A stretch of DNA of 64,000 nt from Prinia subflava (taxonomy: Eukaryota; Chordata; Aves; Passeriformes; Cisticolidae). Numbering within the stretch: position 1 is the stretch's first letter; each line of letters opens with the position of its first letter. Positions 1 to 13,148 of this stretch are shown in pieces. The stretch covers positions 64,925,322-64,989,321 of the forward strand of contig NC_086250.1 in NCBI RefSeq assembly GCF_021018805.1. Reading direction: 5' to 3'. The translations under genes and the position numbers were made by a program. Under the pieces are notes generated by a model. It saw only the letters and a list, made by a program, of their open reading frames with translations, had not been told where the DNA came from and did not search any database.

Positions 1-3000
1 TTTTATATGCTTTTCTCTGTTTCTCTGTTTACTTCTCTAAAATACTGGTGTAAATGAAACTAGAATCAAACTTTTTTTTTTTGCATTAACAACTCTCTGA
101 GGAAAATCTTTTCCACATGCAAATGTCTCTTCTTCAGCCTCTCTACTTGGAAAATTTAGATGGCTGAACAGAGGTCTTGAGCACCTCTGAATTTCTCTAC
201 AATCAAGTTTATTCAGTAAATCCTCTGCAATTCACTCCAATTTTTACCTGCTTTCCTATTATTCTAGTTCTTGAATCTTCTTTTTGCTCATCAGAAAAAC
301 ACTGGAGTGATAATCAAAGTATTTAAATGACATGGGAAATAATGAAATAAGAAAAGCAACAAAGAAGATAAGAAGATTCAACAAAGCAGAATCTGGCACA
401 TATCAGATCAGTGTAGTTGTCTTCTATAACAGTAGTAGGCCTTGCAGTTGAGAGGAAGAAGCAGATATTCTATTCTGAGACATTAAACCTCATTAAGTAG
501 AAAGAAAAACAACACAATACAAATGGAAGTGCTACATTTAAATGTAAAACTAGATAGATAGTCATGGCTGCAGAACAGTTCCATGAAATTCTTTGGCAAA
601 TAATGAAAAACATATCAATCTATACTGCATGGAAACCTCTCTTAAGATTTTAAAGAAAAACGTATTAGCTTTTATTGTTTTCATAATATATTTTAGATGA
701 CCTTGGTCTGGAGGAGACTGTGATTATACTGCAGGAAAAATATTGAAGTCTAACTTTATTACACTGAATAGTTAAAAAAATCATCTTGATAGTTACAGAA
801 TTCTGAAGGTAAATAATGCAGTTTATTTATTTGAGCAAGTCCATCCAGGTTATGGGGTGAAAAAAGACCAGGGAGGTAGCAGACCAAGATTTCAGGTTAT
901 GGTGGATCACAGGTTGCACATGTCAACAACACGATCTTGATAAGTCAAACATTTTACTGCCATATAAATCAGAACAACCTGTAGAGTATTATCCACTTTT
1001 CAATGTAGACAGATTATCTCTGATGTTTCTTTTATTCCAAAGTGGAGGAAACATGGGCAATTTAAAAATAAAAGATAGAGAATGTTGCTGGAAGTTTGTT
1101 GAACACCCTAACTGTGAAATGCTATCTCATGATGGTTTTTCTGTGCTAAGTCCAGCCACCCAGGAAGATCCTAGGTAAATACTTGTTTTTGGCAGTAATT
1201 TCTCCAGGACAGAATAAATGTTTTAGTGAAGGAAAGATAAAAGATGATACAGTATGACAGGTAAACTTATCACAAACATTACTGAGTGAACAGCATTACT
1301 GAGTAAAGTACAGACCAGTCCCGTGATTCTGAATTGTTATTCAACAATTCAGGAACAACTTCAAAGGTGTTAAATCATACATATTTTAGTTACTTAAATC
1401 CTGATTTCTGCTATCAAAATCAACACAGTAAGCCAAATTTTAGATTAAGCATATTCAAAGAATTACCTTTTGATAAGTAAATCAATATTTGGAAAGGCTT
1501 TTACACTGTCAAAAAATAATAGTACCTTATTAATCAAATCTATCTTGTAGAAAAACAGTGGGAATATCTCAGAATTCCTTTTTCACAAAAAAAAACAGCC
1601 TCCAGTCTCTCTTTCTTCCCTTTGTGTTTTAGGAGGGGATACTGCTCTCTGGTAATGCTGCAGGAGAGACTATGCAACCTCTGTCACCTCTTGTATTTGT
1701 AGCTATACTGAGAAAAATACAGGGTCATGGTAGTCAAGAACTTAAATTATTGCTGGAATCAGCAATTCTGATCAACTGGAAAGTAGCCATGAAGAACATA
1801 ATCTATCAAAAGCCTACTGCTATTCCTGAGGCTTTTATAACCCATATAAACATACTTAGGTGCATTAAAAATTAAGGAATCATAATATTATGTTGTTTCT
1901 TTGGCCTGATGAAAAAATATACTAAGAGGAACTATAATGAGGGCTTTAATAATAAGTAAATAAACTTAAGGTCTCAGTAAGAACAAGCAGCTTGTGATGT
2001 AAATGTTATTGTTATGTCTTATGGCTTTTGTTTGGTTATACTTTAATACTTTCTGGGAAGAAAAAACTGAATCAACATAAAAAAGTCAGGCTTCAAGTAA
2101 CATGTAAATTGCATCCTGAGAGATGCTCAAATCAAAGCATTTAATCTTTCAGAGAAATCCCCAGCCATCTGTTTGCCTTAGGTTCAGAGAGACAGCTGAA
2201 AAGTAGAGAATACACCTCAGATAAATTTACAGTGCTCTCATTTGCTGTCAGATCCTCTCATAGCACTGAAGGCTTGTGACAAACATTAACACACAGCCCA
2301 AATGCTTATGTTTGTTTTACTACCCTAGAAAACATGCCCCTAAACAGGAAAATAGTGGAATTTCCTCTAAAGGAAAACCAAACCAAAATGTCTGTGTTCA
2401 CAGAATCAAAACACTAGATGAGAAAGTTGTAAATGTGTAACAAGTGTTTTAGAGGACAAATATTTTTACCTAATGATAACAATAACCTGTGATAGTGATC
2501 TCAAATTGCTTAATTGTTCTTATATTTAAAAGATAGATGTTTAAATGGTATTTAAATGAAAGACAGACATTCTCAAATGTCTTATGAAATAACTTTGACT
2601 TTTATGTTAAGCTGCCACTCAGTTCACTCTCAACCTGAGCTGAATCAGAAATGCCTCCTACTCTGGCGGGTAAACAAAAGCTTCTGTGAAATTAATAAAA
2701 GCTTTTTACTTATTTCTTCACAGAAAGGAGACTTAATCTTGCTTTGTTTTATTTTTATGTTACTATGACAAGTACCCTTTTCTGAAGCAAACAGAAGAAA
2801 ATGGAGATTTAAGTAGGGCAGTTTCAGAGAACAAGGTCCTGTAGGGCCACACGGCTTCTCACAACCTGAAGCAAAGCTTAGCTACCTAGAGTTGCAGTAT
2901 CATTACCAGGCAGTATTTATTCTCTTCACATAGCTTCATTTTCAAATTAATAAAATATACTTTCATACTGTTTTAGTGCTTCATTTGAACTGGAAAACAA

Positions 3001-6000
3001 TTTTTATGTGATCTGAAAGAAGACTCTAAAGATTTATGAACTATATAATATATTTATTAACTACATAAATTATTAGCTATTAACATTATATTTCATAGAC
3101 CTTTAGTACTCTATTGTTTGTATAAGACTTTACATCCATGCCTTGAGGTAACAATCATGACTGAAAACGTTCTTATGAGAATCCTTCATTCCCAGAAGGG
3201 AGTAATTTCTGAGAGAAAGAGGATACTCAGGGTTATGTTGAATGCAGAAAATTAATACATTTCTATTTAAATGCAATTAAAAATTATGGAATAGCATTAC
3301 TTGTAAATAGTTCTGTCAAAGAGGGGTCAATAATAAAATATTGTAAAAGATAAAGATGAAATTAACATTTTCATAGTATATTTAATAGAAAATTCAATGT
3401 TGCAAATCTTCAAGCCCCCTTGATTTTACCTAGATAGTATTTCAAACATATACTACAACAAAAAGGAATTTACAGAAATTTGCACAGTCAGCTCAGAAAT
3501 TACACTGAAAATTCACAAAGTCTGAGTCACCTCCAAATTCTCTTTATAAGTTGCATCAAAAAACCCAGAACCAAACATATAGAAATGTGCAACTAGGATG
3601 GGTGCTAGAATATTGTGACTTCAGCATACCATGAGATATTTGATTTTGCAAAACAACAAAAGAGTTTGAGAATGATACCTCTTTTTAGAATTTATAGGCA
3701 GGCAAATACATGAATATATAATTGAGATGACAATTCTCAGCATCTGTATTTTAAGTAATCCCTTGCCTTAAATATAAATTCAGTAAAAACAATAAGAACA
3801 ATGATGATGATGATAATAACAAAAATAAGAACAACAAAAGAAATAATAATAAAAAACCTGTTATTTTCAGGTCCAAAGTCAGGGGGCTAACATCAGGATT
3901 TATCAGATCAAACTCAATAACCCACAGCAAGAAGATCATTAGATCTTCCCATGGTTAGTTGTTTAATCCCTCTCTATACTCAGTGGACAGCACAAATGTT
4001 CTCAGGAATGTGATTCATCTCATCTCCTGAAGCAGCTGTCTAAAATAGGTAAGATGAATCATGCCCTAGAAGTTTGTTTTTCTTAGCCAGTTCCAAAGGG
4101 CTCTGGGTCACTGGCTCAAAGGTGGCCAGATGACATCAGACTGTGAGTTGTGTCTCTTTCAGCAAGTGTGCCCTGCAAAAAGGAATAATCCTTCTGGTCC
4201 ACAAATGCTAAAGTAAATCATCAGTATATACTATTGTCAAAAAGAAAGACACTGGCCTTAAAGTAGTTGAAGAAGCAAAAAAGAAGTAGCTCACCACTTT
4301 GCTGTTGACAAACGTTTGGAAATAATACTGATAATAATATTGGAAATAATGGCATAATATGTATCTATTTTTCAACCCTGTTGAAATGCTCTCCATAAAT
4401 AACATCATTAAAGAATTTAATTGCCAAATGTGTAACCCTGATATGCACCTACAGTCCTGAGATATGACATACCCACTGCAGCAGTGATATAATTTATAGG
4501 TGACTGTTGTGAGTTTAAGTAGTTTTCAAAAGTCTATGGTTGTAACCACATTGCTTTAGATTTCTGGGGCTCACCTTCTATGGTTTTCTGTGAAATGACA
4601 TTAAAAGCATTGAAAGGACATTTCAAAAAACCTGAAAAGTCATATCTCTACTTGGTACTACTACATAATGGATCAGCACTCTGAAAACTGTCATAGAAAT
4701 TGCTGAAATATTGCTTGATTAAAAACTTAGAAGCAAATTACCTGATTACAAGTAAGTAACTGGTAAAAGTGTCTTGTTATAAAATCATATTAGAAAGATA
4801 TAAAAGCATCTAATTAAGGGTACCATGGTAAGGATTCATCACACCTAAACTCTTTGTAGCAATCAAACATACAAGATATTGGTGGCTCAAAAACTTCACT
4901 TGTAAATTTATTCCTGGTGCTGTGGAGATATCAGATGGAGACAGCCATACAGGCAAAACATGAAGAGGCTTCAACTTTATAAACAAAAAGTGAAGAAGAT
5001 AACAAATAAATAAACAAACAAAAAAGCTGGAATCTTCATCATCATTAAAACTTAAAATAATACAAGTTGTGAAGGAGCCAATTAATCTGAAAACACAACA
5101 AGCAAAACCATTAAGAAAAATACTAAATGCATGGGATGCCTCTAAAATCTAGGAAGTAAAGATCAAGCCCAAAACTGCAGGAGATCTTGATGCATATAAT
5201 GTCTTTCCTAGAGAGGGAAGGAAAAAGTGCTGATAATGCAAAGATGATGCCATCTAAGTTCAGCTCAAAATAATATTCCTTAAACCTTCCACAGTTGAAT
5301 GAGGCCACTCATTACTACGAACATAGGAAAGCTGTACAGAAACTTCTTTTCCACTCTGCCCTGGAATTTCACATGTATAAACCAAATTATAGTCCAAATA
5401 CCACATTTAAAAAGCTTCTGATGTCACTCCCTTTAAGTCTGATATGCTCAGGAAAATTAAATCAATAACATTTAATAAGTATAGAGAATCAATTACCTTA
5501 TGTAAGAAAGATCACAGAATTATAGATTAATTTCAATTGTACTAAACCTTTGGAACCAGGTCCAAGTAAAAGCATGACTAAGTTCAAAATCAGAGAGGGT
5601 CTTGTCCCATAGAGTTTACTGTACCTTCATGGATGAAAATTATGAAATCTTTGTAGAGGAACTGTTCCAATTTCTGATCACTCATTTAAAAAAATTCAGA
5701 TTCATAATTTTCTGGTACACATACCTGCTGTAGAATGTGTGTTACCTCTTGCCCTTTTCATAAGTGCCTCAAAGAACTGCTACTTTATTGTTATTCTTGT
5801 TATCCTATCATATAAATCTTTGAACACTGAATTAATTCATTCTGGGGACAGCTGACCCAAGTATTTTGTATTCTATTTAATGTCTTCCTATATAAAAGTT
5901 ACAGTTCTTATTATTTTTTTATTTATGCACATAAGTATATATTTTTTTTCATTTTCCATTGAAAATTCAAGATTAATATGCTTTTAAGAAGTTTACTTCA

Positions 6001-9000
6001 TCTCTGCAGCGCTGACAGGACTTTGTTGTTGAGCATTTCTGCATTCTAGAGATAATATTTATTATTTGCTGATAGCTCTCAAGATGCAGCTCTTTACTCC
6101 ACTTGTTTTGGATTTTTTCACCTCTCTTATTTAAAATAAAAACTGCATGTAGAGTTAGCTGCTTTAATTTAACTTCAAGGATTTCTCCAAACTGAAATTT
6201 CAGCTCCAAACTTGGGGAAACCTCATTAAAAAACCCACATACATCATCAGAATTTACACTTTTTAAAACTGTGGAATGTTAAGATCTCCTCTTCTAGGTT
6301 GTGTTAACCAATAATCCACTTCCTTCTGCCACAAGCGAAAGGCTAAAAATTCACCTGGTTATCCCATTTTTGCTTCTTTACCCAATGCAAGAATTAACAT
6401 TATTCTGGTATATCAGTAGGCAAAAATATCCATATGGTGTGGCCATGCAGCAGCTAAAATCTAAAGTGGCTTCATTGATATACAAGTCAGACACAAAATA
6501 CCAACTATCGTGATAATCAATAATGTTTTGGTTGTATTCTGCAGTTTTTGGAGCTAATCATTATTTTTGAAAACTAAAGATTGTTTTAAACTGGTATCCT
6601 AATCTGTACTGCTGAGGATTTATTTCTGTTAGCTAATACCAGCAACAGTGCCACATACCAAAAGTGTTCTTGCTCTGATTCAATGATTTTAATCAGCTAA
6701 CTTAGAGACTTATTTATATTAAGATGCAATTTACTTTTTTTTTTTTACTTAAACTAATTTGAATAATTGAAGAAATCTGATACAAGTCTATTTCTGACTG
6801 TTTCTGACAAGCAGACCTTGTAAGGGAACTTCATTTTTTACCCGAATCAACTCTAAACCAATGCTGCCTCAGGTTGGTTAATGACTATTTAGTAAGAAAT
6901 AAGAGCAATTACATCCAGGGATATCTGTGCCCTACAGCATTAACAGCCTTTCATTCCACTCAGTATCTCAGATTTTACATCCCCTTTATGACAGAATTTC
7001 TGATATGATTTGTTTCTCTAACACCATTGAAGAAATCATTTGACTAACCAAATCTCAGTCTGACCATGGGAGGTCTACTGTAGATTTCTGAGCATAAACT
7101 CAGAACAATTTCTTATAACCATCGTTTCTCAAAGCAATTTTACTCAAAACCAATTTGTTTAATGCTGAAAGGTATGGACAGCTGTACAGACAGCACCTAC
7201 CAGCCCCCAAAATGGGACATTTTCCATGACAGTCAGGTTAATTTAGCTGAGTAAAAACATTTCAAAATGTAAGTGTTTTTTTGGATTTTGTGTGTGTGTG
7301 TGCCAAGACTTTTTGGATATACTTTTAATTTTTGTTGGTTTCATTTTTAACTGGAAGTCGTTAAGAAGACTAAAGTGCTGAAATTGGCAAGACTTCCTAT
7401 GTAGCACACATATTCTACCTGCTTAAATCTACCTTCTGTTTCAAATGTTTCAAATGAATAAAAATGAACTGTATTGTTTGTGTCTTCTCTATTTTATTTT
7501 ATTTTTACCCCTGTGGTATGTTTTATAAAATAGGAGAAATTTCAGACAATGAGAGTGCAGGAATAGGTAGTTTGTAGCCTTAGTGTCACTTTGGTAGGAA
7601 CCCACACACCCTTTTGAGAGACTGATGCATTATACCACTGCAACTACTAAGAAATAAATATGCAAATTAGAAGGAAGACTTGGATACGAGATCTAAAAAA
7701 ACCCTAGGAGTATGGTGGCAGTTATTTATTTTTTCAGCTGTGTGGGCTAGGATGCATCTTGCATACTTAAACACATACTTACAATCTCAGAACGAGTTCC
7801 AAGTAATAAAGGACATCAAAGGCTTTGTCATCTGTTAGAAGAAGTCATGCATCTGGATAATATTTCCTGAGGCCTTGTAAGTCTGTCACTAAAAGAAAAT
7901 TCTATGCAGATCAGGCTCCTATTTTTAAATCAGGCTTCCCATTCTTTTTTTATTTATTCAGACTTAGGAGAAAGTCATCATGGGAGTCATGCTTGTCAAG
8001 AGTATGAAGTTAAAAGTTTCAAATCTGATTCTGTGAACCAGTCTGTGCTCACCTGCCTGTCCCCACCAGGTGATCTTCAACAAAGAGCTGCTGTCTGTCT
8101 TGTCCTACAAACCATCGAGTTAAAGACCTGTTGAAGTACAGAGTAATAACCACTAACAATATAATATTTACCTGTTATCCAGCAGCAAGTATTTGCTCTG
8201 AACTTCTAATACCCTTTTGAATAATAAAAGGCAGAAGCCAAGAAGAGGAAAGCTAAAGGAGACAGAATGCAGTGATTCTTTCATGAGGTCCATTAACTAA
8301 AGAACAGTCAGAGGAGTATTGGTGTTATTCAGGCTCTACTTTTCTATGTTGCTTTCTGATAATAAATATATTGATAAATTTTTATCACTTTCTTTCTTCC
8401 ATTCCCTCCTGCCCTCTTTAAAACACTACACATTCAGTAAAAAAGTGTGGACATCTGAGGGGCATCCAGAGTTTTGTACTGTCTTTGAAAATTAGTTGTC
8501 CTTCTAGTTGGGTTTATGTACTGTGCTCACACCACCAATCTGTCTTCAGCACATTCATTCAGGGAAGCAGTGGTGCAAATAAATAAATAGAAAAGGAAGA
8601 AAGACAAGAAGCAAATTCAAGTTTACAAATGTTTATAGTGTTCACTACTCAGAGATCAGTAATAATCTAGAGGTAAAATGTAATAATTTTTGGATACATG
8701 AGATAAATGGTAAATATAAATGAGATGGTATTAAGGAAGAATTTAGTGTTTTCTTAGAGAAAATAAGGCTAATTTTGAAAGATATTTCTCTCAAAAAATG
8801 CTCCAGTCTCTCCTGAAATATCCTACTAATTAATTGTTTAACATAGTCTGACTACATAGATTTAGGTGAAGAAAATCTAGATAGAAAACTTTTCCCTGAG
8901 GAACTCAAATGAAGTGTGCAATGGATTTGATATAATTTAAACTTTCTTTTCATGCAGGCACCATTCTTCCATTTTTCCCTTGTGAATGTCTGTGCTTCCC

Positions 9001-9040
9001 CTGAAGGAAAATATTAATGCCTTCCACCAGGCCTGTCCCT
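1..9040. other. AT-rich intergenic DNA, no gene seen
   Basis: This is unique-looking AT-rich sequence with no exon supported by splice sites, no CpG island and no clear transposon. The short open frames have no recognisable domain and biased, low-complexity composition. Small low-complexity patches are an A/AT-rich GATGAT/AATAAT stretch near 3785-3860 and a short (TG)n near 7287-7302. A stretch near 5511-5580 weakly resembles a CR1 3' end but is too diverged to call. It lies more than 42 kb beyond the SEMA3E stop codon. Confidence 0.6.
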
Positions 9041-9043
9041 CAT

Positions 9044-9160
9044 GAAGTTTTTGTTTGTTTGTTTGTTTGTTTTGGTTTTTTGTTTTGTTTTGTTTTGTTT
9101 TGTTTTGTTTTGTTTTGTTTTGTTTTGTTTTGTTTTGTTTTGTTTTTGTTTTTGTTTAAA
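9044..9160 (+). repeat. (GTTT)n/(TGTTT)n simple repeat
   Basis: A GTTT tetranucleotide block at about 9044-9071 passes into roughly 13 copies of the pentamer TGTTT (about 9081-9145), then T-rich sequence and an A run at 9159-9166. The 82-codon frame over it is only a translation of the repeat (Phe/Cys/Val/Leu-rich) and is not a gene. Confidence 0.95.
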
Positions 9161-9255
9161 AAAAAAAGTATTACGATAATTCAACTCTGCCTAAGAGGAA
9201 TATTTCTTCCAATTAAGAACAAATTACCAGCTAAGACCCTTGAGGCCACCTGGAA

Positions 9256-9325
9256 TTGCAGGTGAATTGTAAATTGTAATTGTAATTGTAAATTTGTAAA
9301 TTTACTGAATTGTAAATTACAATTT
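9256..9325. repeat. AATTGTAA-type short tandem and inverted repeat
   Basis: Several imperfect copies of AATTGTAA/ATTGTAAATT occur in tandem. The last is followed by its reverse complement (AATTGTAAATTACAATTTTT), so the tract is both tandem and locally palindromic. Confidence 0.7.
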
Positions 9326-10443
9326 TTACCAGTGCTTTTCTATTTTCTTCTGTTTGTGGACACTTCAGGGTTTGTTTTTTGTTATTGTTGTTGTTTTGGG
9401 GGTTTTTTGTTTGTTTGGATCTTGTTGGTTTTTGTTGCTATTGTTGTTTTTGGTTTGTGGGTTTGTTTTTTTTTTAACTGAAATTGTATTATAGAAACAC
9501 ATTAAACAAGGTTAAGCTATTCAGAGGATTATTAACCAGGTACTAGAGGCCAGAATTTAGTCAACAAGCCTTGAGTAAAATCTGTAGGAATAGCTGGCAA
9601 GCAGAATTTCCACATGCTTGATGTTTTTTTTTAAAATTTTAATTTTTATTATTATTTTGTTTGCTTTCTTTTAGATATAGTTTCAGTTCAAAAGGACCTA
9701 TTTCTCTCCCCTCACCCCAACCTTCCAAGACAAAAGAATTTTAAAATACTGCATCCTATATTTCTAAAAATATTCTTAATTTTTACAGCTTCCAGTGTTC
9801 CTTCACAAGAATTGAGCTGCTGAGAATTTTTCACCTTCATGAATCTTGCCAACAAGAAAGGCAATTTCAAGAGGCATTGAACAAATCTAAGCCCAAACTT
9901 TGAAGCTGGCTTTGATTTATATCTCTGAGTTAAATACCTAATGTTCCTTAATCAGTGCCTGGAGGGAATTAAGTACCACAAAATAGAATTCACTATCATT
10001 TCCTTAGTAAGGAACATGAAGCCTAAATCAGGGATGAGTGGAGCAAAGACAGTCCCTCTGTGGTGGTGTGGTAACTAAGTGAGGATTAGAGAGGGATTCC
10101 TGTGTTGGATCAAAATCACCTATAGCTACTCTGACTCTCAGGAGTCAATATCACCACTTTTCAAAATATGGAGCAAGAATTTTTATTTAAAGTTTAAGAG
10201 GTTTAAAACATAAGACCTAGAACCTATAATAATAAAGCTGTTTGTAGAGGCCTTCCAGCACTAAAAAAAATTCTTTTTTCATAACTGTTTATATATTTTT
10301 TTTAATTAACTCTTGGAGAAGAGACTAGGATTTTCTCAGTTACCTGCTCCTGACCTAAGAGTCTACATGAAAAAGCAGATGTGCCCTTTCCCTGAAGCAG
10401 GGAAAGATTTTGGGTACATAAATCCAACCTCTAGGGAATACCA
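9326..10443. other. Intergenic, T-rich then unique, no gene seen
   Basis: A T/G-rich low-complexity tract covers about 9369-9475. Unremarkable AT-rich sequence follows up to the CR1 element. No exon or RNA gene is recognised. Confidence 0.55.
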
Positions 10444-11276
10444 AGAAGTTTGCTGACAACACTAAACTACAAGAAACTATCAGAGCAGGGAGGGCCTGCA
10501 GAGACACCTGACAAATTAGAGAGATGGGCAATCACCAACCATATGAGGTTTAACAAGGGCAAGGACCAGATTCTGCAGCTGGAGTGGGGCTGTGAGTACA
10601 GAAAAGGGAACGAGAGGCTGGAGAGCAGCTCTAGAAAGGGACCTGGGGGTCCTGGTCAAAGACAAGTTGGACATGAGCCAGCAGTGCCCTGGCAGCCAGG
10701 AGGGCCAGCCCTGTCCTGGGGACATCAGGCACAGCTTTGGCAGGAGGGCAAGGGAGGGGATTGTCCTGCTCTGCTCTGAGCTGGGGCAATTTGGCTCACC
10801 TTGACTCCTGTGTGCAGTTTTGAGCCACAACATAAAAAAGAGATTGAGCTATTAGAGAGTGTCCAAAGGAGGCCATGAGGATGGTGAAGGGTCTGGAGGG
10901 GAATCTTTATAAGGATTGGCTGAAGTCACTTGGTTTTCTCAGCCTGGAGGAGACTGAGGTCAGATCTAATTATGGTCTTCACCTTCCTCACGAGAGGAAG
11001 AGGAGGGGTAGACACAGATTTCTTCACTCTGGTGCCCAGTGACAGGACCTGGCCTAAAGCTGAGTCAGGGGAGGTTTTGTTGGATACCAGGAAAGTGTTT
11101 TGCACCCAGAGGATGGTTGAGCACTGAAACAGGCTCTCCAGGGCAGTGGTCACAGCACCAAGCCTGACAGAGTTCAAGAAGCATTTGGTGAGATTGGGGT
11201 ATCCTGCACTGGGGCAGGTGTTGGACTCTGTGGTTCTAAAAGGTCCCTTCCAACTCAGCATATCCTATGATTCTAT
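10444..11276 (+). mobile_element. CR1 LINE fragment, 5'-truncated, sense on + strand
   Basis: This is the 3' part of a chicken-repeat-1 non-LTR retrotransposon. Degenerate reverse-transcriptase ORF sequence is visible at the start: the frame at 10450 reads LERWAITNHMRFNKGK, matching the conserved CR1 stretch ahead of MRFNKGK. The usual CR1 landmarks follow in order: a GACCTGGGGGTCCTGG block, a CAGCAGTGCCCTGGCAGCC block, a CTGCTCTGCTCTG block, and the end GGTCCCTTCCAACTCAGCAT plus ATTCTATGA. CR1 copies are normally 5'-truncated, and frame breaks here show it is dead. The 109-, 105- and 111-codon frames in this interval are repeat translations. Confidence 0.92.
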
Positions 11277-11751
11277 GACTTCACCACACAGGCTGAAAGC
11301 TTTTCCTTATTGGCTGCTGGTAGGGCAGGAATTGCTGAGAGTAGAAGGAATCTGTTTTCCTCCCTTTAACCTGGAGCTTTTGAATTAAGAGATGGATAGC
11401 AAACATCATCTACATGATAATTATTTGAATAGAAGTGGTTTTGTACAGAGCTTAATACAATCATCACATACAGTGAATTTTGAGGACAATTAATGTATTG
11501 ATCTACTTGGTAGATACAAAAACATTCATTTTAGAGATCTTGAACAAGACAAAACAAATGTCAGGCTGGCCATGTTTACCAGAAAAGGCATAATTTTTAA
11601 CCACATACAGAAGAAAAACTGTGAATACCTTTAGAAATTTAGTAGAGAAGAGCAGGTTAAATCCACAGCATTTAACTTGTAAATATTGAAAATTTCCATG
11701 TAGGGTGGCTGGAGAGTTTAGCATGTCATGTTCTTTGAAGGACCAATAATT
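11277..11751. other. Intergenic, no gene seen
   Basis: Unique AT-rich DNA between two CR1 fragments. A 73-codon frame on the minus strand has no recognisable features. Confidence 0.5.
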
Positions 11752-11812
11752 TTTAAATAGAATTATGGAATGTCTTGGGTTGGAAGGGGCCTTAAAGACC
11801 TGGCATGATTTC
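11752..11812 (-). mobile_element. Short CR1 3'-end fragment, antisense
   Basis: About 60 bases read AATTATGGAATG..TTGGGTTGGAAGGGGCCTTAAAGACC. This is the reverse-oriented 3' terminus typical of CR1 (ATAGAATGGTTTGGGTTGGAAGGGACCTTAAAGA). It ends abruptly after the GACC, so only the terminal part was inserted or survives. Confidence 0.75.
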
Positions 11813-12477
11813 TGAAGGCTTGATCTTGCAATATGTTACAGCGCCTCTGGTCTGAGTAATATCACTTAAAATGTTGTATAACTGTCTCCATGACCATGAT
11901 GAATTCTAATAAAAAGACCTTTACCTTGAAGAATAAAATGAGCACCTAGGGCTTCTAAGAGTTGGACTTACAAAAGGACAAGAGAATATCCAGCTAAAGT
12001 AAATATGGCAGATAAATATAACTCCTGTGTTACAACATAAGACCTGCAAAATAAAGACAGATGGGTAAATGGCCTAACCCACTCACTCATCCCACCCTAT
12101 GTGCTGTCCTGAATAAATAAAAGGACAAGTGCTGCCATATCACTTCCTCATTCCTCATGATTTTGTGTTTATCAAGTGCACTTTATATGTAGCTGAGGAT
12201 GTTCTCTACATATGTTAGGGACAAGAAAAATGAATGAGTAATAAGCCAACTGAGCAGCAATGTGCTAGTTAAAAGCATTGCCATTTCAAAATATATTTAT
12301 GGGAGCTGAAATTCAACATCAAATAAACAAATACAGCTATGTTCTGCAGTCATATCTCAGCTTGGTTCTGAGACTGAATTTCAAGGTATGTGAAATTGTG
12401 TTAGATAAAATATTAATGGCAAGACAGATACACTGTACACATAGAATGAAAACACGAAGGATCATAATTAATAATAG

Positions 12478-12625
12478 TAAATATTACGTTATATTACGTT
12501 ACATTACGTTACATTATATTACATTATATTATGTTACATTATATTATATTACATTCTATTCTATCATATCATCATATCATATCATATCATATCATATCAT
12601 ATCATATCATATCATATCATATTAT
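12478..12625 (+). repeat. Pentanucleotide microsatellite, (ATTAC/ATTAT)n then (ATATC)n
   Basis: A 5-base periodic tract starts with interrupted TTACG/TTACA/TTATA units (about 12484-12560). It changes through a short TTCTA stretch into a cleaner (ATATC)n run (about 12564-12621). The 117-codon frame covering it (repeated Tyr/Ile/Thr/His/Ser) is a repeat translation. Confidence 0.93.
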
Positions 12626-12927
12626 TTCTAAGAAGAATAACTAATAACTGATATAATTTTAAATAATTTTATGACAGTCAAATCTTCCATGTTATCTAAT
12701 TGAAACAGCAATTCACATTAACAATGCATTTAAAATCATTACACAGAACACATATTCCTATATCCTTAAGTCCTTCTGTTTCACTCATATTATTCCCTGT
12801 TGTCTTAATTCCCTGTTGACAGTTGTAGTTTTTTTCAAGCAGGAATTGGGGTGATCGCTGTGCTGAGTTGTCAGCCTTTGTTTGTCATTTATGATGAATT
12901 GAAGTAGGAATCAAACTGAGTCAAACA
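12626..12927. other. Intergenic, no gene seen
   Basis: AT-rich sequence between the microsatellite and an antisense CR1. Nothing recognisable. Confidence 0.5.
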
Positions 12928-13148
12928 GAACAGAATATTTGCATTGGAAGGGATGTTCAATGATCATCCAGTCCAGCTGCCTGACTATTTCAGGGCTGAC
13001 CAAAAGCTAAAGCATATTACTAAGGGCATTGCCTCTTGAACACAGACAGGCTTGCCCACCTCTTCAGGAACCTTGTCCCAGTGTTTCCATAACAAGCATT
13101 TCCTAATTTTAATTCTGAAACTTTATCCTCTCCCTTTGTCAGTGTTAT
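12928..13148 (-). mobile_element. CR1 LINE 3' fragment, antisense
   Basis: It starts with GAATATTTGCATTGGAAGGGA, the reverse complement of a CR1 subfamily end (..CCTTTCAACTGAAATATTC). Antisense CR1 landmarks follow: CCAGTCCAGCTGCCTGAC, TCAGGGCTGACCAAAAGCTAAAGC, AGGGCATTG..CTCTTGAACAC and CCCAGTGTTTCC. It appears to be the same subfamily as the sense copy near 37.5 kb, which carries the same AAATATTC end. Confidence 0.88.

Noticed and set aside
5511..5600. Possible CR1 terminus (GATCACAGAATTATAGATTA)
   Set aside because: Only the first bases resemble CR1; the expected GGTTGGAAGGGACC block is absent.
9017..9265. 82-codon plus-strand ORF with repeated Phe-Cys-Phe-Val-Leu
   Set aside because: It is the translation of the (TGTTT)n simple repeat.
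12278..12631. 117-codon plus-strand ORF
   Set aside because: Its second half is a translation of the pentanucleotide microsatellite and the first half has no recognisable domain.
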